From assembly GCA_903854455.1 (NCBI GenBank), contig CAINWJ010000018.1, forward strand, positions 1 through 16,810: a stretch of DNA of 16,810 bases, given 5' to 3'. Position 1 is the first letter of the stretch; each line of letters opens with the position of its first letter. Below the pieces are notes generated by a model. It saw only the letters and a program-made list of their open reading frames with translations. It was not told the DNA's origin and searched no databases. Below, one piece after another: positions 1 through 6,730 of the stretch. The stretch comes from Candidatus Peribacteria bacterium. Lineage in GTDB: Bacteria; Patescibacteriota; Gracilibacteria; Peribacterales; Peribacteraceae. Position numbers and translations under genes: made by a program.

Positions 1-4
1 GTCC

Positions 5-31
5 TCGGAGTCTTCGGTTTCCTCGGTTTCC
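5..31. repeat. 9-bp tandem repeat, three units
   Basis: Three 9-bp units, TCGGAGTCT, TCGGTTTCC and TCGGTTTCC, lie head to tail at the left edge. The same 9-bp consensus occurs in reverse orientation inside the exonuclease gene at 6391-6435. No gene is visible before position 87, so this may be the tail of something cut by the window edge. Confidence 0.75.
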
Positions 32-71
32 TCCACGTCCGATCATCTCCCCCACAAACCCCCGTCCTTGG

Positions 72-86
72 TATAAGATCGCACCG
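72..86 (+). promoter_or_regulatory. possible -10 element of the sugar transferase gene
   Basis: TATAAG (72-77), or TAAGAT (74-79), lies directly before the ATG at 87. With TAAGAT the spacing to the ATG is 7 nt, so transcription could begin at the start codon itself. No ribosome binding site is visible between them and no convincing -35 box was found. Confidence 0.35.
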
Positions 87-1481
87 ATGAAACGCTCCGA
101 GATCCTCTTCGGCATCCTCCGTATCCCGGTCGACGCGGCTGCCGTGATCGGCGCGCTGCTACTGGCGTACCACTTCCGCGGACAGAACTCGGACATGATC
201 CCGAAGCTGCAGCTCCTCATCGCTCCGGCGAATCTGCCGCCGCTCCAGTACTACGTCACGAACTTCGTATTTGCCAGCACGCTTGCTTACATCGCACTTG
301 CGGCAGTCCTGCGGCTCTACTCGCTACGAACGACAATGGGACCCTGGCGCGAAATGTCCCGCGTCATCACCGCGTCCATCCTGTGGTTGGCACTCATCAT
401 CGCCTGGTACTTCTTGGTCGCGAAGCAGCTCTTCTTCTCTCGTGCACTCCTCCTGGAAGCGACGTTCTTGATCATGATCCTGACGATCCTGGGACGGGCA
501 CTCGTCACCATCGTTCAGCGACTGTGCCTCCGGCGTGGCATCGGCACACGAACGGTTCTCTCTTGCGGATCCAGACCTCTGCCGGAGAGCGTTGAAGCGT
601 CACTCACGGAAGACAGTCGCTTCCGGTACATCGGACATGTGGCAACAGGTCAGGAGGTGATGGAGCACCAGAAAAATGTCGTCATTGATCTCGTCCTGCA
701 TACCGATCCCAGCCCGCAGAGTGATGAGACGGCACGCCTGATCGACTTCTGCCGGAGTCACCACCTGAACTACGCATTCTTGCCCGCCGTCTTCGTGGAT
801 GTGCCGCATCAATTATCGATCGGATCGATTGGCTTGGTACCGATCCTGAGGTTCGAACCGACGACACTCGACGGCTGGGGACGTGTATGGAAACGAGCGA
901 TGGATCTGATTCTCGGATTGATCCTTTTCCTGATCCTGAGCCCGATCCTGCTGATCCTCGCTCTCGCCATTCTCCTGACATCCGGCTGGCCCATTCTCTA
1001 TGTCAGTCGCCGCGTCGCGCAGTACGGGAAGGGAACGGTACCAGTGCTGAAGTTCCGAACGATGTGCCGCGATGCCGACCGGAAGAAGAAAGAATTGTCC
1101 TGCATGAGCCATCGTCAGGACGGACCGCTCTTCAAGGTGAAGGATGACCCGCGCGTGACCCCCATCGGGCGTTGTCTGCGTCGCCTGAGCCTGGATGAAC
1201 TGCCACAGCTCATCAATGTCATCCTCGGTCATCTGTCGCTGGTGGGTCCTCGTCCGCACCTGCCGGAGGAAGTGGCGAGGTACTCGCAGGCCCAGAGGAG
1301 AGTGCTGTCCATCCGTCCCGGTGTCACGGGTCTCGCACAGATCTCCGGACGCTCCAGTTTGAAGTTCGATCAGGAAGTGCAGCTCGACATGCGGTACATC
1401 GAAGAATGGTCACTGGCTCTGGACTTCTGGATCCTCTGGCGGACGGTGTGGGTGGTATTGATGGGGAAGGGGGCGGAATGA
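87..1481 (+). CDS. polyprenyl glycosylphosphotransferase (bacterial sugar transferase family)
   Basis: This inner-membrane enzyme transfers a sugar-1-phosphate from a nucleotide sugar to undecaprenyl phosphate, the first step of a surface polysaccharide or glycan repeat unit. The 464-residue length fits the WcaJ/WbaP-like family. The N-terminal half has hydrophobic segments near residues 13-30, 58-78, 95-113 and 118-138. A soluble CoA-binding-like region follows (about 150-260), then a membrane segment (about 272-297) and the catalytic domain. Family signatures are clear: KFRTM (322-326), an Asp-Glu pair in DELPQLINV (from 370), LVGPRP (385-390) and RPGVTGLAQISGR (410-422). The start at 87 puts KRSEILFGILRIPVD before the first membrane span, and no better start lies upstream. 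The gene stands alone here and converges on the zinc-ribbon gene. The sugar cannot be told from the sequence. Confidence 0.93.
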   Translation: MKRSEILFGILRIPVDAAAVIGALLLAYHFRGQNSDMIPKLQLLIAPANLPPLQYYVTNFVFASTLAYIALAAVLRLYSLRTTMGPWREMSRVITASILWLALIIAWYFLVAKQLFFSRALLLEATFLIMILTILGRALVTIVQRLCLRRGIGTRTVLSCGSRPLPESVEASLTEDSRFRYIGHVATGQEVMEHQKNVVIDLVLHTDPSPQSDETARLIDFCRSHHLNYAFLPAVFVDVPHQLSIGSIGLVPILRFEPTTLDGWGRVWKRAMDLILGLILFLILSPILLILALAILLTSGWPILYVSRRVAQYGKGTVPVLKFRTMCRDADRKKKELSCMSHRQDGPLFKVKDDPRVTPIGRCLRRLSLDELPQLINVILGHLSLVGPRPHLPEEVARYSQAQRRVLSIRPGVTGLAQISGRSSLKFDQEVQLDMRYIEEWSLALDFWILWRTVWVVLMGKGAE

Positions 1482-1538
1482 GGGTCGGGGATCAGGGGCA
1501 GGGTCGGGACATTGATCCTATTTCCTGACCCCGACCCT
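1481..1538. terminator. long hairpin between convergent genes
   Basis: AGGGTCGGGGATCAGG (1481-1496) pairs with CCTGACCCCGACCCT (1524-1538), about 15 pairs with one bulge. It fills the 58-bp gap between the two convergent stop codons and even overlaps the sugar transferase TGA. The T-run after it is only TTT, so termination in both directions is plausible but not certain. A third copy of GGGTCGGGA lies in the loop at 1501-1509. Confidence 0.5.
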
Positions 1539-1539
1539 T

Positions 1540-3312
1540 TCAATGAACTTCATCTAAATAACATGACTCACAATAAACAACTTCTGGTCGCGAAGGGTGG
1601 TAGCTCGTCCTGATCCCCTGCCCGCACTTCCCGCACTTTCGATCCCAGAGATAGCGCGGCGTCCGCTTACTCATGCGCTCCTTGTGCCGAGTATCGAAAC
1701 ATTTCCGAGGCAACGGAAGACCCATGTCGCGGTAGAACTGAAGTTCCTGCGGCGTGATCCTAAACGGCTTGCCGGTCACTTCACATGCCACCACCCACTC
1801 AACGATTTCATCCGGAACATCTGTGATCGATTCTGGAAGCTGCGAACCTGCAACAGTCTTGGCGACCTTCGGCACCTCATCAATTTCCGTTCTCCAATTC
1901 CAACCTTCGCGCAGTAAAAGTTGCCCTCCGTAGCCTTGGCGAAGGAGGGCAGATGCATGATCAGCGGCTGCGCTACGGTCGGCAGGCCAACCCCCATTCC
2001 GAACTTCGGCTTCGGAAAGCGGGAAATACTCCTGCGCAACCGTCTCGTTGTATCCGTACGGCGACAATTGTGCAGGGAAGAATTCGCCGTATTCACCGTG
2101 CCGTCGCATGTGATCAATCAGACGCGGAAGCAACGCCTCATATTCTTCTTTCGTATATTGCTTGTTGAGAATGCAATACTCCTTGTGACGGAGCCCAATA
2201 CAACCAAACAAATTGGATGATGTATCGAGACAGTAGCGGCAGTAGAGGAGATTGCTGACGTTGTTCCAGCACGACTCGCTGAATTGGACATTGTAGAAGC
2301 CGTTGCCAGTCAGGTGATTTTCCAGTCCCAATTCGCCCGTCAATCCCCAGCCGTAGCAGTCGTAGCAATTTTTGGACTGATGGAGCCAGACGCAGTATCT
2401 GCAATCTTCGTCGTGGGTGACATCAAAACATTCCTGAAGGTTGCGACAATTGGAGATGTGATCACCGGTGACGTTTTCGTTGCTGTGACCCGAAATCGCT
2501 TTGTGTGGATGTTGAAGAATCAAGACCTGCAGCGCTTGTTCCGCAGCCTGAAAGGCTGCTGCTGAATTGAAGATATTTTTAACTTGTTCTTCAAACTCTT
2601 CTTTAGTGCACGGTTGATTACCGATGTAGTGCGACTTGTTCACCAGGTTCACACACCCGATGCAATTCTGGCATCCTTGGCAATTGAAGAGTAGAGCGGA
2701 ATCCGAACAATTGCGGCAGTATTCGGAAAAAAACACGCGGTTACAGTTGTACGTATCGATACACTGATAGCAGGATTCGGAGTCGAACGTGAAGAAGCAA
2801 TCGACGGTGCGGTGGTTGCGGTGCAGATAGGTGCCGTAGTAACAGTCCTCATTGTCATTACTTGCAAAGATCAGATAGCAATCCTTATTCCGCGCACTAA
2901 GATTCGTGTACTCGCTATTCTGGTTCTGCATACGGAGGTTGAACGACGGAAGCGGCACCGCGTGGTGGAGATCATTCCACTGGTCGAAGAACGGACGGTT
3001 CCAGTCGATCTCTCTGCCGTACATCATCGGATCCCACACATCGGAGTTCCAGATCTCCGAATCGTAGACGGTGAACGGCTTGTCGGGAGAGTAGATGGAG
3101 AGGATCGGCTTCTTGGAGTAATCGCACATGCGGCGGTAGAGCGTCTTCTCATTGCGCCACGCCAATCTGCGCTGTCTGCGGCAGGTAGGACAGTGTGTCG
3201 GCGGGGGAATCGAATATTTCTTACCACCAATCAGCGGCGAGACGAGCTCGTAGAACTTCAGATCTTCCTCCGGGATGGAGAACGATTGCCGGCAGTGGGA
3301 GCAGGTGGGCAT
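1540..3312 (-). CDS. cysteine-rich zinc-ribbon protein of unknown function
   Basis: This 590-residue soluble protein has no signal peptide or membrane segment. Its function is unknown. It opens with a zinc-ribbon pair (Cys4/Cys7 and Cys41/Cys44) and closes with a second (Cys560/Cys563 and Cys581/Cys584). The sequence near residues 510-550 echoes residues 4-50 (F-I-x-x-x-x-L-x-FY, then P-x-P-x-x-C and basic residues), which suggests a duplicated metal-binding module. The middle (about 143-380) is dense in Cys, Tyr and Asn, with repeating DCY/ESCYQC-like units that could stack as a beta-solenoid or bind many metal ions. I recall similar proteins from Patescibacteria, annotated only as hypothetical. 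Residues 443-471 look like an in-frame repeat insertion. The gene is divergent from a TrmB-type regulator 79 bp away and is probably its target. A -10-like TTCAAT lies 7 nt before the ATG, without a ribosome binding site. Confidence 0.85.
   Translation of the reverse strand: MPTCSHCRQSFSIPEEDLKFYELVSPLIGGKKYSIPPPTHCPTCRRQRRLAWRNEKTLYRRMCDYSKKPILSIYSPDKPFTVYDSEIWNSDVWDPMMYGREIDWNRPFFDQWNDLHHAVPLPSFNLRMQNQNSEYTNLSARNKDCYLIFASNDNEDCYYGTYLHRNHRTVDCFFTFDSESCYQCIDTYNCNRVFFSEYCRNCSDSALLFNCQGCQNCIGCVNLVNKSHYIGNQPCTKEEFEEQVKNIFNSAAAFQAAEQALQVLILQHPHKAISGHSNENVTGDHISNCRNLQECFDVTHDEDCRYCVWLHQSKNCYDCYGWGLTGELGLENHLTGNGFYNVQFSESCWNNVSNLLYCRYCLDTSSNLFGCIGLRHKEYCILNKQYTKEEYEALLPRLIDHMRRHGEYGEFFPAQLSPYGYNETVAQEYFPLSEAEVRNGGWPADRSAAADHASALLRQGYGGQLLLREGWNWRTEIDEVPKVAKTVAGSQLPESITDVPDEIVEWVVACEVTGKPFRITPQELQFYRDMGLPLPRKCFDTRHKERMSKRTPRYLWDRKCGKCGQGIRTSYHPSRPEVVYCESCYLDEVH
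1922..1951. repeat. palindromic element inside the zinc-ribbon gene
   Basis: TGCCCTCC (1922-1929) pairs exactly with GGAGGGCA (1944-1951); the 14-nt interior contains a smaller GCC-TT-GGC palindrome. On the coding strand it reads in frame as LLRQGYGGQ within residues 443-471. That stretch is framed by the dipeptide Gly-Trp, encoded by GGTTGG on both sides. Confidence 0.7.
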
Positions 3313-3319
3313 AGGGGCT

Positions 3320-3348
3320 ATTGAAATCTTCTTTAGATTCTTTCACAA
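3320..3348 (-). promoter_or_regulatory. predicted promoter of the zinc-ribbon gene
   Basis: On the minus strand, TTGTGA (3348-3343) is followed after exactly 17 nt by TTCAAT (3325-3320), and 7 nt later by the ATG at 3312. This fits a sigma-70-like promoter that starts transcription at or next to the start codon. The -35 hexamer lies inside the left arm of the operator-like inverted repeat. Confidence 0.5.
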
Positions 3349-3379
3349 TAGTTTTCACACATAAATTGTGAAAGTGTGA
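3341..3379. promoter_or_regulatory. operator-like inverted repeat between divergent genes
   Basis: TTTCACAAT (3341-3349) and its exact complement ATTGTGAAA (3365-3373) form a 9-bp inverted repeat. A second, interleaved pair is TCACAC (3355-3360) with GTGTGA (3374-3379). The core TTTCACA also recurs as a direct repeat 12 bp apart (3341 and 3353). The site overlaps the predicted promoter elements of both divergent genes, as expected for autoregulation by the adjacent TrmB-type regulator plus control of its neighbour. Confidence 0.7.
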
Positions 3380-3391
3380 TAGATTATCAAC
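3380..3391 (+). promoter_or_regulatory. possible -10 element of the TrmB-type regulator gene
   Basis: TAGATT (3380-3385) lies 6 nt before the ATG at 3392, directly after the operator-like repeat. This would give a leaderless or nearly leaderless transcript. No Shine-Dalgarno sequence is present in ATCAAC before the ATG. Confidence 0.4.
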
Positions 3392-4126
3392 ATGCTCCAA
3401 TCCATCCTCGAAACCCTCGGCCTCACCACCATCGAAGCGGAATGCTATGAGGTGCTCCTGCCGCTGGGCTCCGTGCCCATCGCCGAATTAACTGCCGCCA
3501 TGAAGCGCCATCCGCAGATCGTGTACCGGCTGGTCGATCAGCTCGTCACCAAGGGATTAGCCGTGACCGAGACACGGTTGCACCGGAAGTACGTCCGTGC
3601 GGAGGACCCGAGGACGCTCGAGCGAGTGCAGCTGGAAAAGCTGCGGCAGATCCGGGAAGTACTACCGACACTGCATGCGCTCCACCATCAGCCGTCCGGA
3701 GCGCGTGTCCACATCGAGCGCGGACCGGAAGCGACACGCAACCTGCGTCGGCGTGCATTCACCGAGCTGCCGGTCGGCGGTACGTACTATATCCTGAGCC
3801 CATCGGGCGAGCATTTCTACGATACGGTCGGGCGGGAGCATGTGGAAGTGCTGGAGCAGCTGCGGGCGAAGAGAAAAATCACCAAGAGAATGATCGCGAT
3901 GGAAAGTCAGAGAGAGTACCTGGAGCGCGAAGAGCACTGGAAGTACGTGGAGACGAAGTACCTGCCGGAAACCTATCCCGTACCCACGAGTACGAACATC
4001 TTCGGCAATACGGTCTACATCCAGATCTGGTCCACAGATCCCATCGCCATCGTCATCGAGAGCGCGGAGGTGGCGAAGAGCTACAAAGACTTCTTCGAGA
4101 CGCTGTGGAAGATGGGGAAATCATAA
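3392..4126 (+). CDS. TrmB-family transcriptional regulator
   Basis: This 244-residue protein is a predicted DNA-binding regulator. Residues 1-75 form a winged helix-turn-helix of the TrmB type: LGLTTIEAECYEVLL is the opening helix pair, AELTAAMKRHPQIVYRLVDQ the recognition region, and GLAVTETRLHRKYVRA the wing. A helical linker follows (about 72-98), then an effector-like C-terminal domain (about 105-244) ending in IAIVIESAEVAKSYKDFFE and LWK, a pattern I associate with TrmB-like regulators in Patescibacteria. TrmB proteins in archaea respond to sugars; the ligand here is unknown. The operator-like repeat just upstream and the divergent zinc-ribbon gene suggest that it regulates both. The gene ends 70 bp before the convergent exonuclease gene. 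Confidence 0.85.
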   Translation: MLQSILETLGLTTIEAECYEVLLPLGSVPIAELTAAMKRHPQIVYRLVDQLVTKGLAVTETRLHRKYVRAEDPRTLERVQLEKLRQIREVLPTLHALHHQPSGARVHIERGPEATRNLRRRAFTELPVGGTYYILSPSGEHFYDTVGREHVEVLEQLRAKRKITKRMIAMESQREYLEREEHWKYVETKYLPETYPVPTSTNIFGNTVYIQIWSTDPIAIVIESAEVAKSYKDFFETLWKMGKS

Positions 4127-4131
4127 GAACC

Positions 4132-4192
4132 GCAGCCGGGACATCGTGTCCCGGTCGCTCAACAATATTCCCGGGCACGATGCCCGGGCTGC
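4132..4192. repeat. paired 8-3-8 hairpins between convergent genes
   Basis: Two perfect 19-nt hairpins, CCGGGACATCGTGTCCCGG (4136-4154) and CCCGGGCACGATGCCCGGG (4170-4188), each have an 8-bp stem and 3-nt loop. Outer sequences GCAGCC (4132-4137) and GGCTGC (4187-4192) also pair, so the whole block can fold as one larger structure. It sits between two convergent stop codons (4126 and 4197) and may end transcription, but no T-run follows on either strand. Confidence 0.75.
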
Positions 4193-4196
4193 AGGA

Positions 4197-6527
4197 TTAT
4201 AGTAATTTCATCTGCCCTTCATCCTTCTTGCTTGGTTTTCTCTGCGGGGTGGCAAACGCATTCTGCGGGGCAGCAGCCCCGCTCTGCATAATGTTTTGTC
4301 CCCCGATCAATCCTTCCAAATACCTTGCCACCCGCTTCCCGTACTCTTTGGTGCGCAGCCGATCGTCGAGGATTTGAATCTCCGCACCCTTCACGCTGTG
4401 CCGCAGGAAATTACGGAGCAGACGGAACAGGCGATGCTTGATGCGTGGAATGGTGTAATCGTTGAACCCATCCTGGTACCTGGCTCCGCGCCGGCTCACG
4501 ACGGCATGCGACGGATGATCGAAGGGCAAGACCTGGAGAATCAGGCGATCGATACTCTCGGGTGGCAAATCGATGCCCTCGTACATCCACGGCGTGAGCA
4601 CGAGGAACGCCGGTGAAGAAGCTGCCGCAAACTCCGCCTGCATCCTGCCAAGTCCCCCGCCGAATCCCTGGCAGATGATCGTCGCACCGAGTGCTTCCAG
4701 CTTGGGTCCGTGCCGGACGTAGACGTCTTCGATGGTGCGCTTGCTGCTGACGAGCAACACTGTTTTGCCTTTGGGCTCCAGCGCCTGACTAAGCATCACA
4801 CCAACCAGCATCTTGAGAGAAATATCAGGCTTGGATGCCGTCGCCAGCTGACCGAAGCTCGGTTTGGTATGGAGCGGGAGAATCGAACGAAAATCATGCT
4901 CATCACCCGGCGGTACGAATAATGTTGTTTTAAATCGGGAATAGAGCAGATCTTTCAGCAACGCTGCGACATCTTCGGGCACGGATTTGAAGTGCTTACT
5001 GCCATCGACAAAGGACTCGATCCACGTGATGCGACCGGGAAGATTTTCCGTATTCAGAATCAGCAGAAGTTGTTCGATGGGCTGCCGTACGGCACCGGGC
5101 AATTCGTTTGCCAGGACATCCCGGAGCATGGACTTGAGCTCAGCAGCGCTGTGTGTTTCCAGATCGGTCGCCTGCAAATATTTGAGATCCAACCCCGCCC
5201 TCGCCTGCTCCGCCCAGAGTTCGATGACATCCACGCACTGCATGAGGAGCGAATCGCCTGCAGCTGCCGCACGCAGCGGAGGGATGGAACACGCCCAGCC
5301 GAGGGCATGCGTCGCGGTGTCTTCGAGCATGGAAGCATCATCGACAAGCAGCGACGTGCCTTCCGGCACGGCAAAATCTGAATTGCGGCTGAGTGTAAGA
5401 AGGTGCTGATGACCGAGGAGACATACGCTGTCCTTGGCCTTTTCGAGGAGCGAGCGCATCTCCGGACTGTCGGCAGCAGCCGCGACCTTGCCGGTCCAGA
5501 CTTCGCGCTCTTCGCCGTGAATGGGTACATCGCTTCTGACCTGAGGATCGTAGAGCGCGATCTTCATGGCAAGCGTCATCTCATCCGCAGTGAACGTCTC
5601 CTGCGCCAGGAATTTCTTCACTGCTGATTTCGAGAGAAGTAGTTCCGGCGGATGGAGCACCGTGACACTCTCCGGGATCTCCACTCTCCGGAGCATGGAT
5701 TCGATGTTCTTGACCGCGATCCACGTGCGACCCTGTGCCGAGGCGATGAGGGAAGGGACAAACTGCGGATCCAGCGGTTCGGTGATGAGCCGCACATCTT
5801 CATCACCGGCAGGATCGAGTTCAATCGCCTGCTCATCTGCAGTACGCCGATGCCGGATACGTGCACCATCCAGCCACTCGGGGCGCGTTTTCTTCTTGGA
5901 TCCGGTCAGTGAATCGAAGAGTTGCCGATAGCTAGTCGGACCCCGTGTGGCGATTTCCTTCAATACCTTGATGTCCTTCACGGGAAGCATCTCCAGTCTC
6001 TCCATGCATTTCTCAAGCAATTCGCTGGTGGCACGCACATCGCCGAGTGCCCGGTGCTTGGGCGTGTGATTGAGCTTGAGAATCGTACTCATGTAACCGA
6101 GCGAATAACTCTCCAGTTCCGGAAACACGATCGACGCGAGCATGGACGTGTCGATCCATGGATGATCCATGAGATCCCACCCTTCGCCGCGCAACATCTT
6201 CAGATCAAACTGCACGTTCTGCCCGACGACGATCGTCTCCGGCGTGAGCATCGCCTGAAGTTTAGGAAGCACATCCTGAAACGTCGGTTTGCCGATCAGA
6301 TCTTCCGGCTTGATTTGTGTCAAAATTTGAATACCGGCGGGAATGTCGCAATCGGGCGGCAGGGAGAGGAGAGTTTCGAAAATTTGATGCGAGGAATCCG
6401 AAGAAACCGAAGAGTCCGAGGAATCCGACGAACCACCAATCTTCATGCAAGCGATTTCCATGACCCGGTGTGTCTTCGGCACGAACCCCGTCGTCTCGGT
6501 GTCGAGGATGAGGAGGGGGAATTTCAT
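4197..6527 (-). CDS. DEDDh 3'-5' exonuclease fused to a degenerate DinG-like helicase
   Basis: Residues 1-180 of this 776-residue protein form a DnaQ-like exonuclease with all five catalytic positions: Asp9 and Glu11 in LDTETTG, Asp108 in VGQNVQFDLK, and His158 and Asp163 in HRALGDVRAT. The rest follows the layout of exonuclease-DinG fusions known in Bacillota: VCLLGHQHLL (368-377), LLVDDASMLEDTA (393-405), GKTVLLVSSKRTIEDVY (587-603), EGIDLPPESIDRLILQVLPF (650-669) and a C-terminal LDDRLRTKEYG (720-730). No Walker A motif is present in the N-terminal helicase region. The DEAH box reads DDAS (396-399), and the QxxGRxxR motif is reduced to HRLFRLLR (698-705). It is therefore probably a nuclease with a non-ATPase DNA-binding scaffold, in repair or RNA/DNA trimming. 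A Ser/Asp-rich nonapeptide-coding repeat and a C-terminal QSGAAAPQ repeat insertion are present. Confidence 0.85.
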   Translation of the reverse strand: MKFPLLILDTETTGFVPKTHRVMEIACMKIGGSSDSSDSSVSSDSSHQIFETLLSLPPDCDIPAGIQILTQIKPEDLIGKPTFQDVLPKLQAMLTPETIVVGQNVQFDLKMLRGEGWDLMDHPWIDTSMLASIVFPELESYSLGYMSTILKLNHTPKHRALGDVRATSELLEKCMERLEMLPVKDIKVLKEIATRGPTSYRQLFDSLTGSKKKTRPEWLDGARIRHRRTADEQAIELDPAGDEDVRLITEPLDPQFVPSLIASAQGRTWIAVKNIESMLRRVEIPESVTVLHPPELLLSKSAVKKFLAQETFTADEMTLAMKIALYDPQVRSDVPIHGEEREVWTGKVAAAADSPEMRSLLEKAKDSVCLLGHQHLLTLSRNSDFAVPEGTSLLVDDASMLEDTATHALGWACSIPPLRAAAAGDSLLMQCVDVIELWAEQARAGLDLKYLQATDLETHSAAELKSMLRDVLANELPGAVRQPIEQLLLILNTENLPGRITWIESFVDGSKHFKSVPEDVAALLKDLLYSRFKTTLFVPPGDEHDFRSILPLHTKPSFGQLATASKPDISLKMLVGVMLSQALEPKGKTVLLVSSKRTIEDVYVRHGPKLEALGATIICQGFGGGLGRMQAEFAAASSPAFLVLTPWMYEGIDLPPESIDRLILQVLPFDHPSHAVVSRRGARYQDGFNDYTIPRIKHRLFRLLRNFLRHSVKGAEIQILDDRLRTKEYGKRVARYLEGLIGGQNIMQSGAAAPQNAFATPQRKPSKKDEGQMKLL
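4263..4286. repeat. 24-bp palindromic repeat, copy 1 (in the exonuclease gene)
   Basis: The core GCGGGGCAGCAGCCCCGC (4265-4282) is a 7-4-7 hairpin. All 24 bases are identical to 9249-9272 in the glycosyltransferase gene. On the coding strand both copies are read in the same frame as QSGAAAPQ, here at residues 748-755 near the C-terminus. Confidence 0.85.
6391..6435. repeat. 9-bp tandem repeat, five units, in coding sequence
   Basis: Five consecutive 9-bp units of the form GANGAANCC run without a break. On the coding strand they give a Ser/Asp-rich stretch (about residues 32-46) between the first and second exonuclease motifs. The unit length is a multiple of three, so copy-number change would keep the frame. 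The consensus matches the repeat at 5-31. Confidence 0.8.
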
Positions 6528-6539
6528 GGAAGCATAGTA
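6528..6539 (-). promoter_or_regulatory. possible -10 element of the exonuclease gene
   Basis: On the minus strand TACTAT (6539-6534) lies 6 nt before the ATG at 6527, with GCTTCC between. There is no Shine-Dalgarno sequence. The placement matches the candidate -10 boxes of secA, the regulator and the small protein gene. Confidence 0.4.
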
Positions 6540-6546
6540 GAGCGAA

Positions 6547-6679
6547 GAGTCGCCGGAGGCGAACTCTGCGCACGAGGGCGTAGCACGCGCATCGTGCGCG
6601 TGGGCTCGTGGCCGTCACGGCCACGTTTGGGATACTACGCTGGCGCGACGCCAGCGAAACCGTGGTCAGGATGACCACG
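6547..6679. repeat. array of five short hairpins of constant 8-3-8 geometry
   Basis: Five hairpins occur in 133 bp. Four are perfect 19-mers: CACGCGCATCGTGCGCGTG (6584-6602), CGTGGCCGTCACGGCCACG (6607-6625), CGCTGGCGCGACGCCAGCG (6638-6656) and CGTGGTCAGGATGACCACG (6661-6679). The fifth, at 6547-6566, is the same form with one extra base (GAGTCGCC, GGA, GGCGAACTC). The stems differ in sequence, while stem and loop length are constant. Start-to-start distances are 37, 23, 31 and 23 bp. The array lies upstream of the exonuclease gene and beyond the nusA terminator. No ORF is supported here. Confidence 0.85.
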
Positions 6680-6730
6680 CCACACATCACTCATTTGCCG
6701 AAGCACATCTCAGCAACGAGCGGGAACAAA

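Noticed and set aside
1479..1481. UGA recoded as glycine, as in Gracilibacteria
   Set aside because: TGA ends the sugar transferase, zinc-ribbon, glycosyltransferase and secA genes at the family-typical positions, so the standard bacterial code applies.
2812..3324. 170-residue open frame opposite the zinc-ribbon gene
   Set aside because: It is antisense to the conserved zinc-ribbon N-terminus, and its long hydrophobic/charged runs match a shadow frame.
5922..6674. 250-residue open frame opposite the exonuclease gene
   Set aside because: The opposite strand encodes all DEDDh exonuclease motifs, and this frame runs on into the hairpin array with no recognisable domain.
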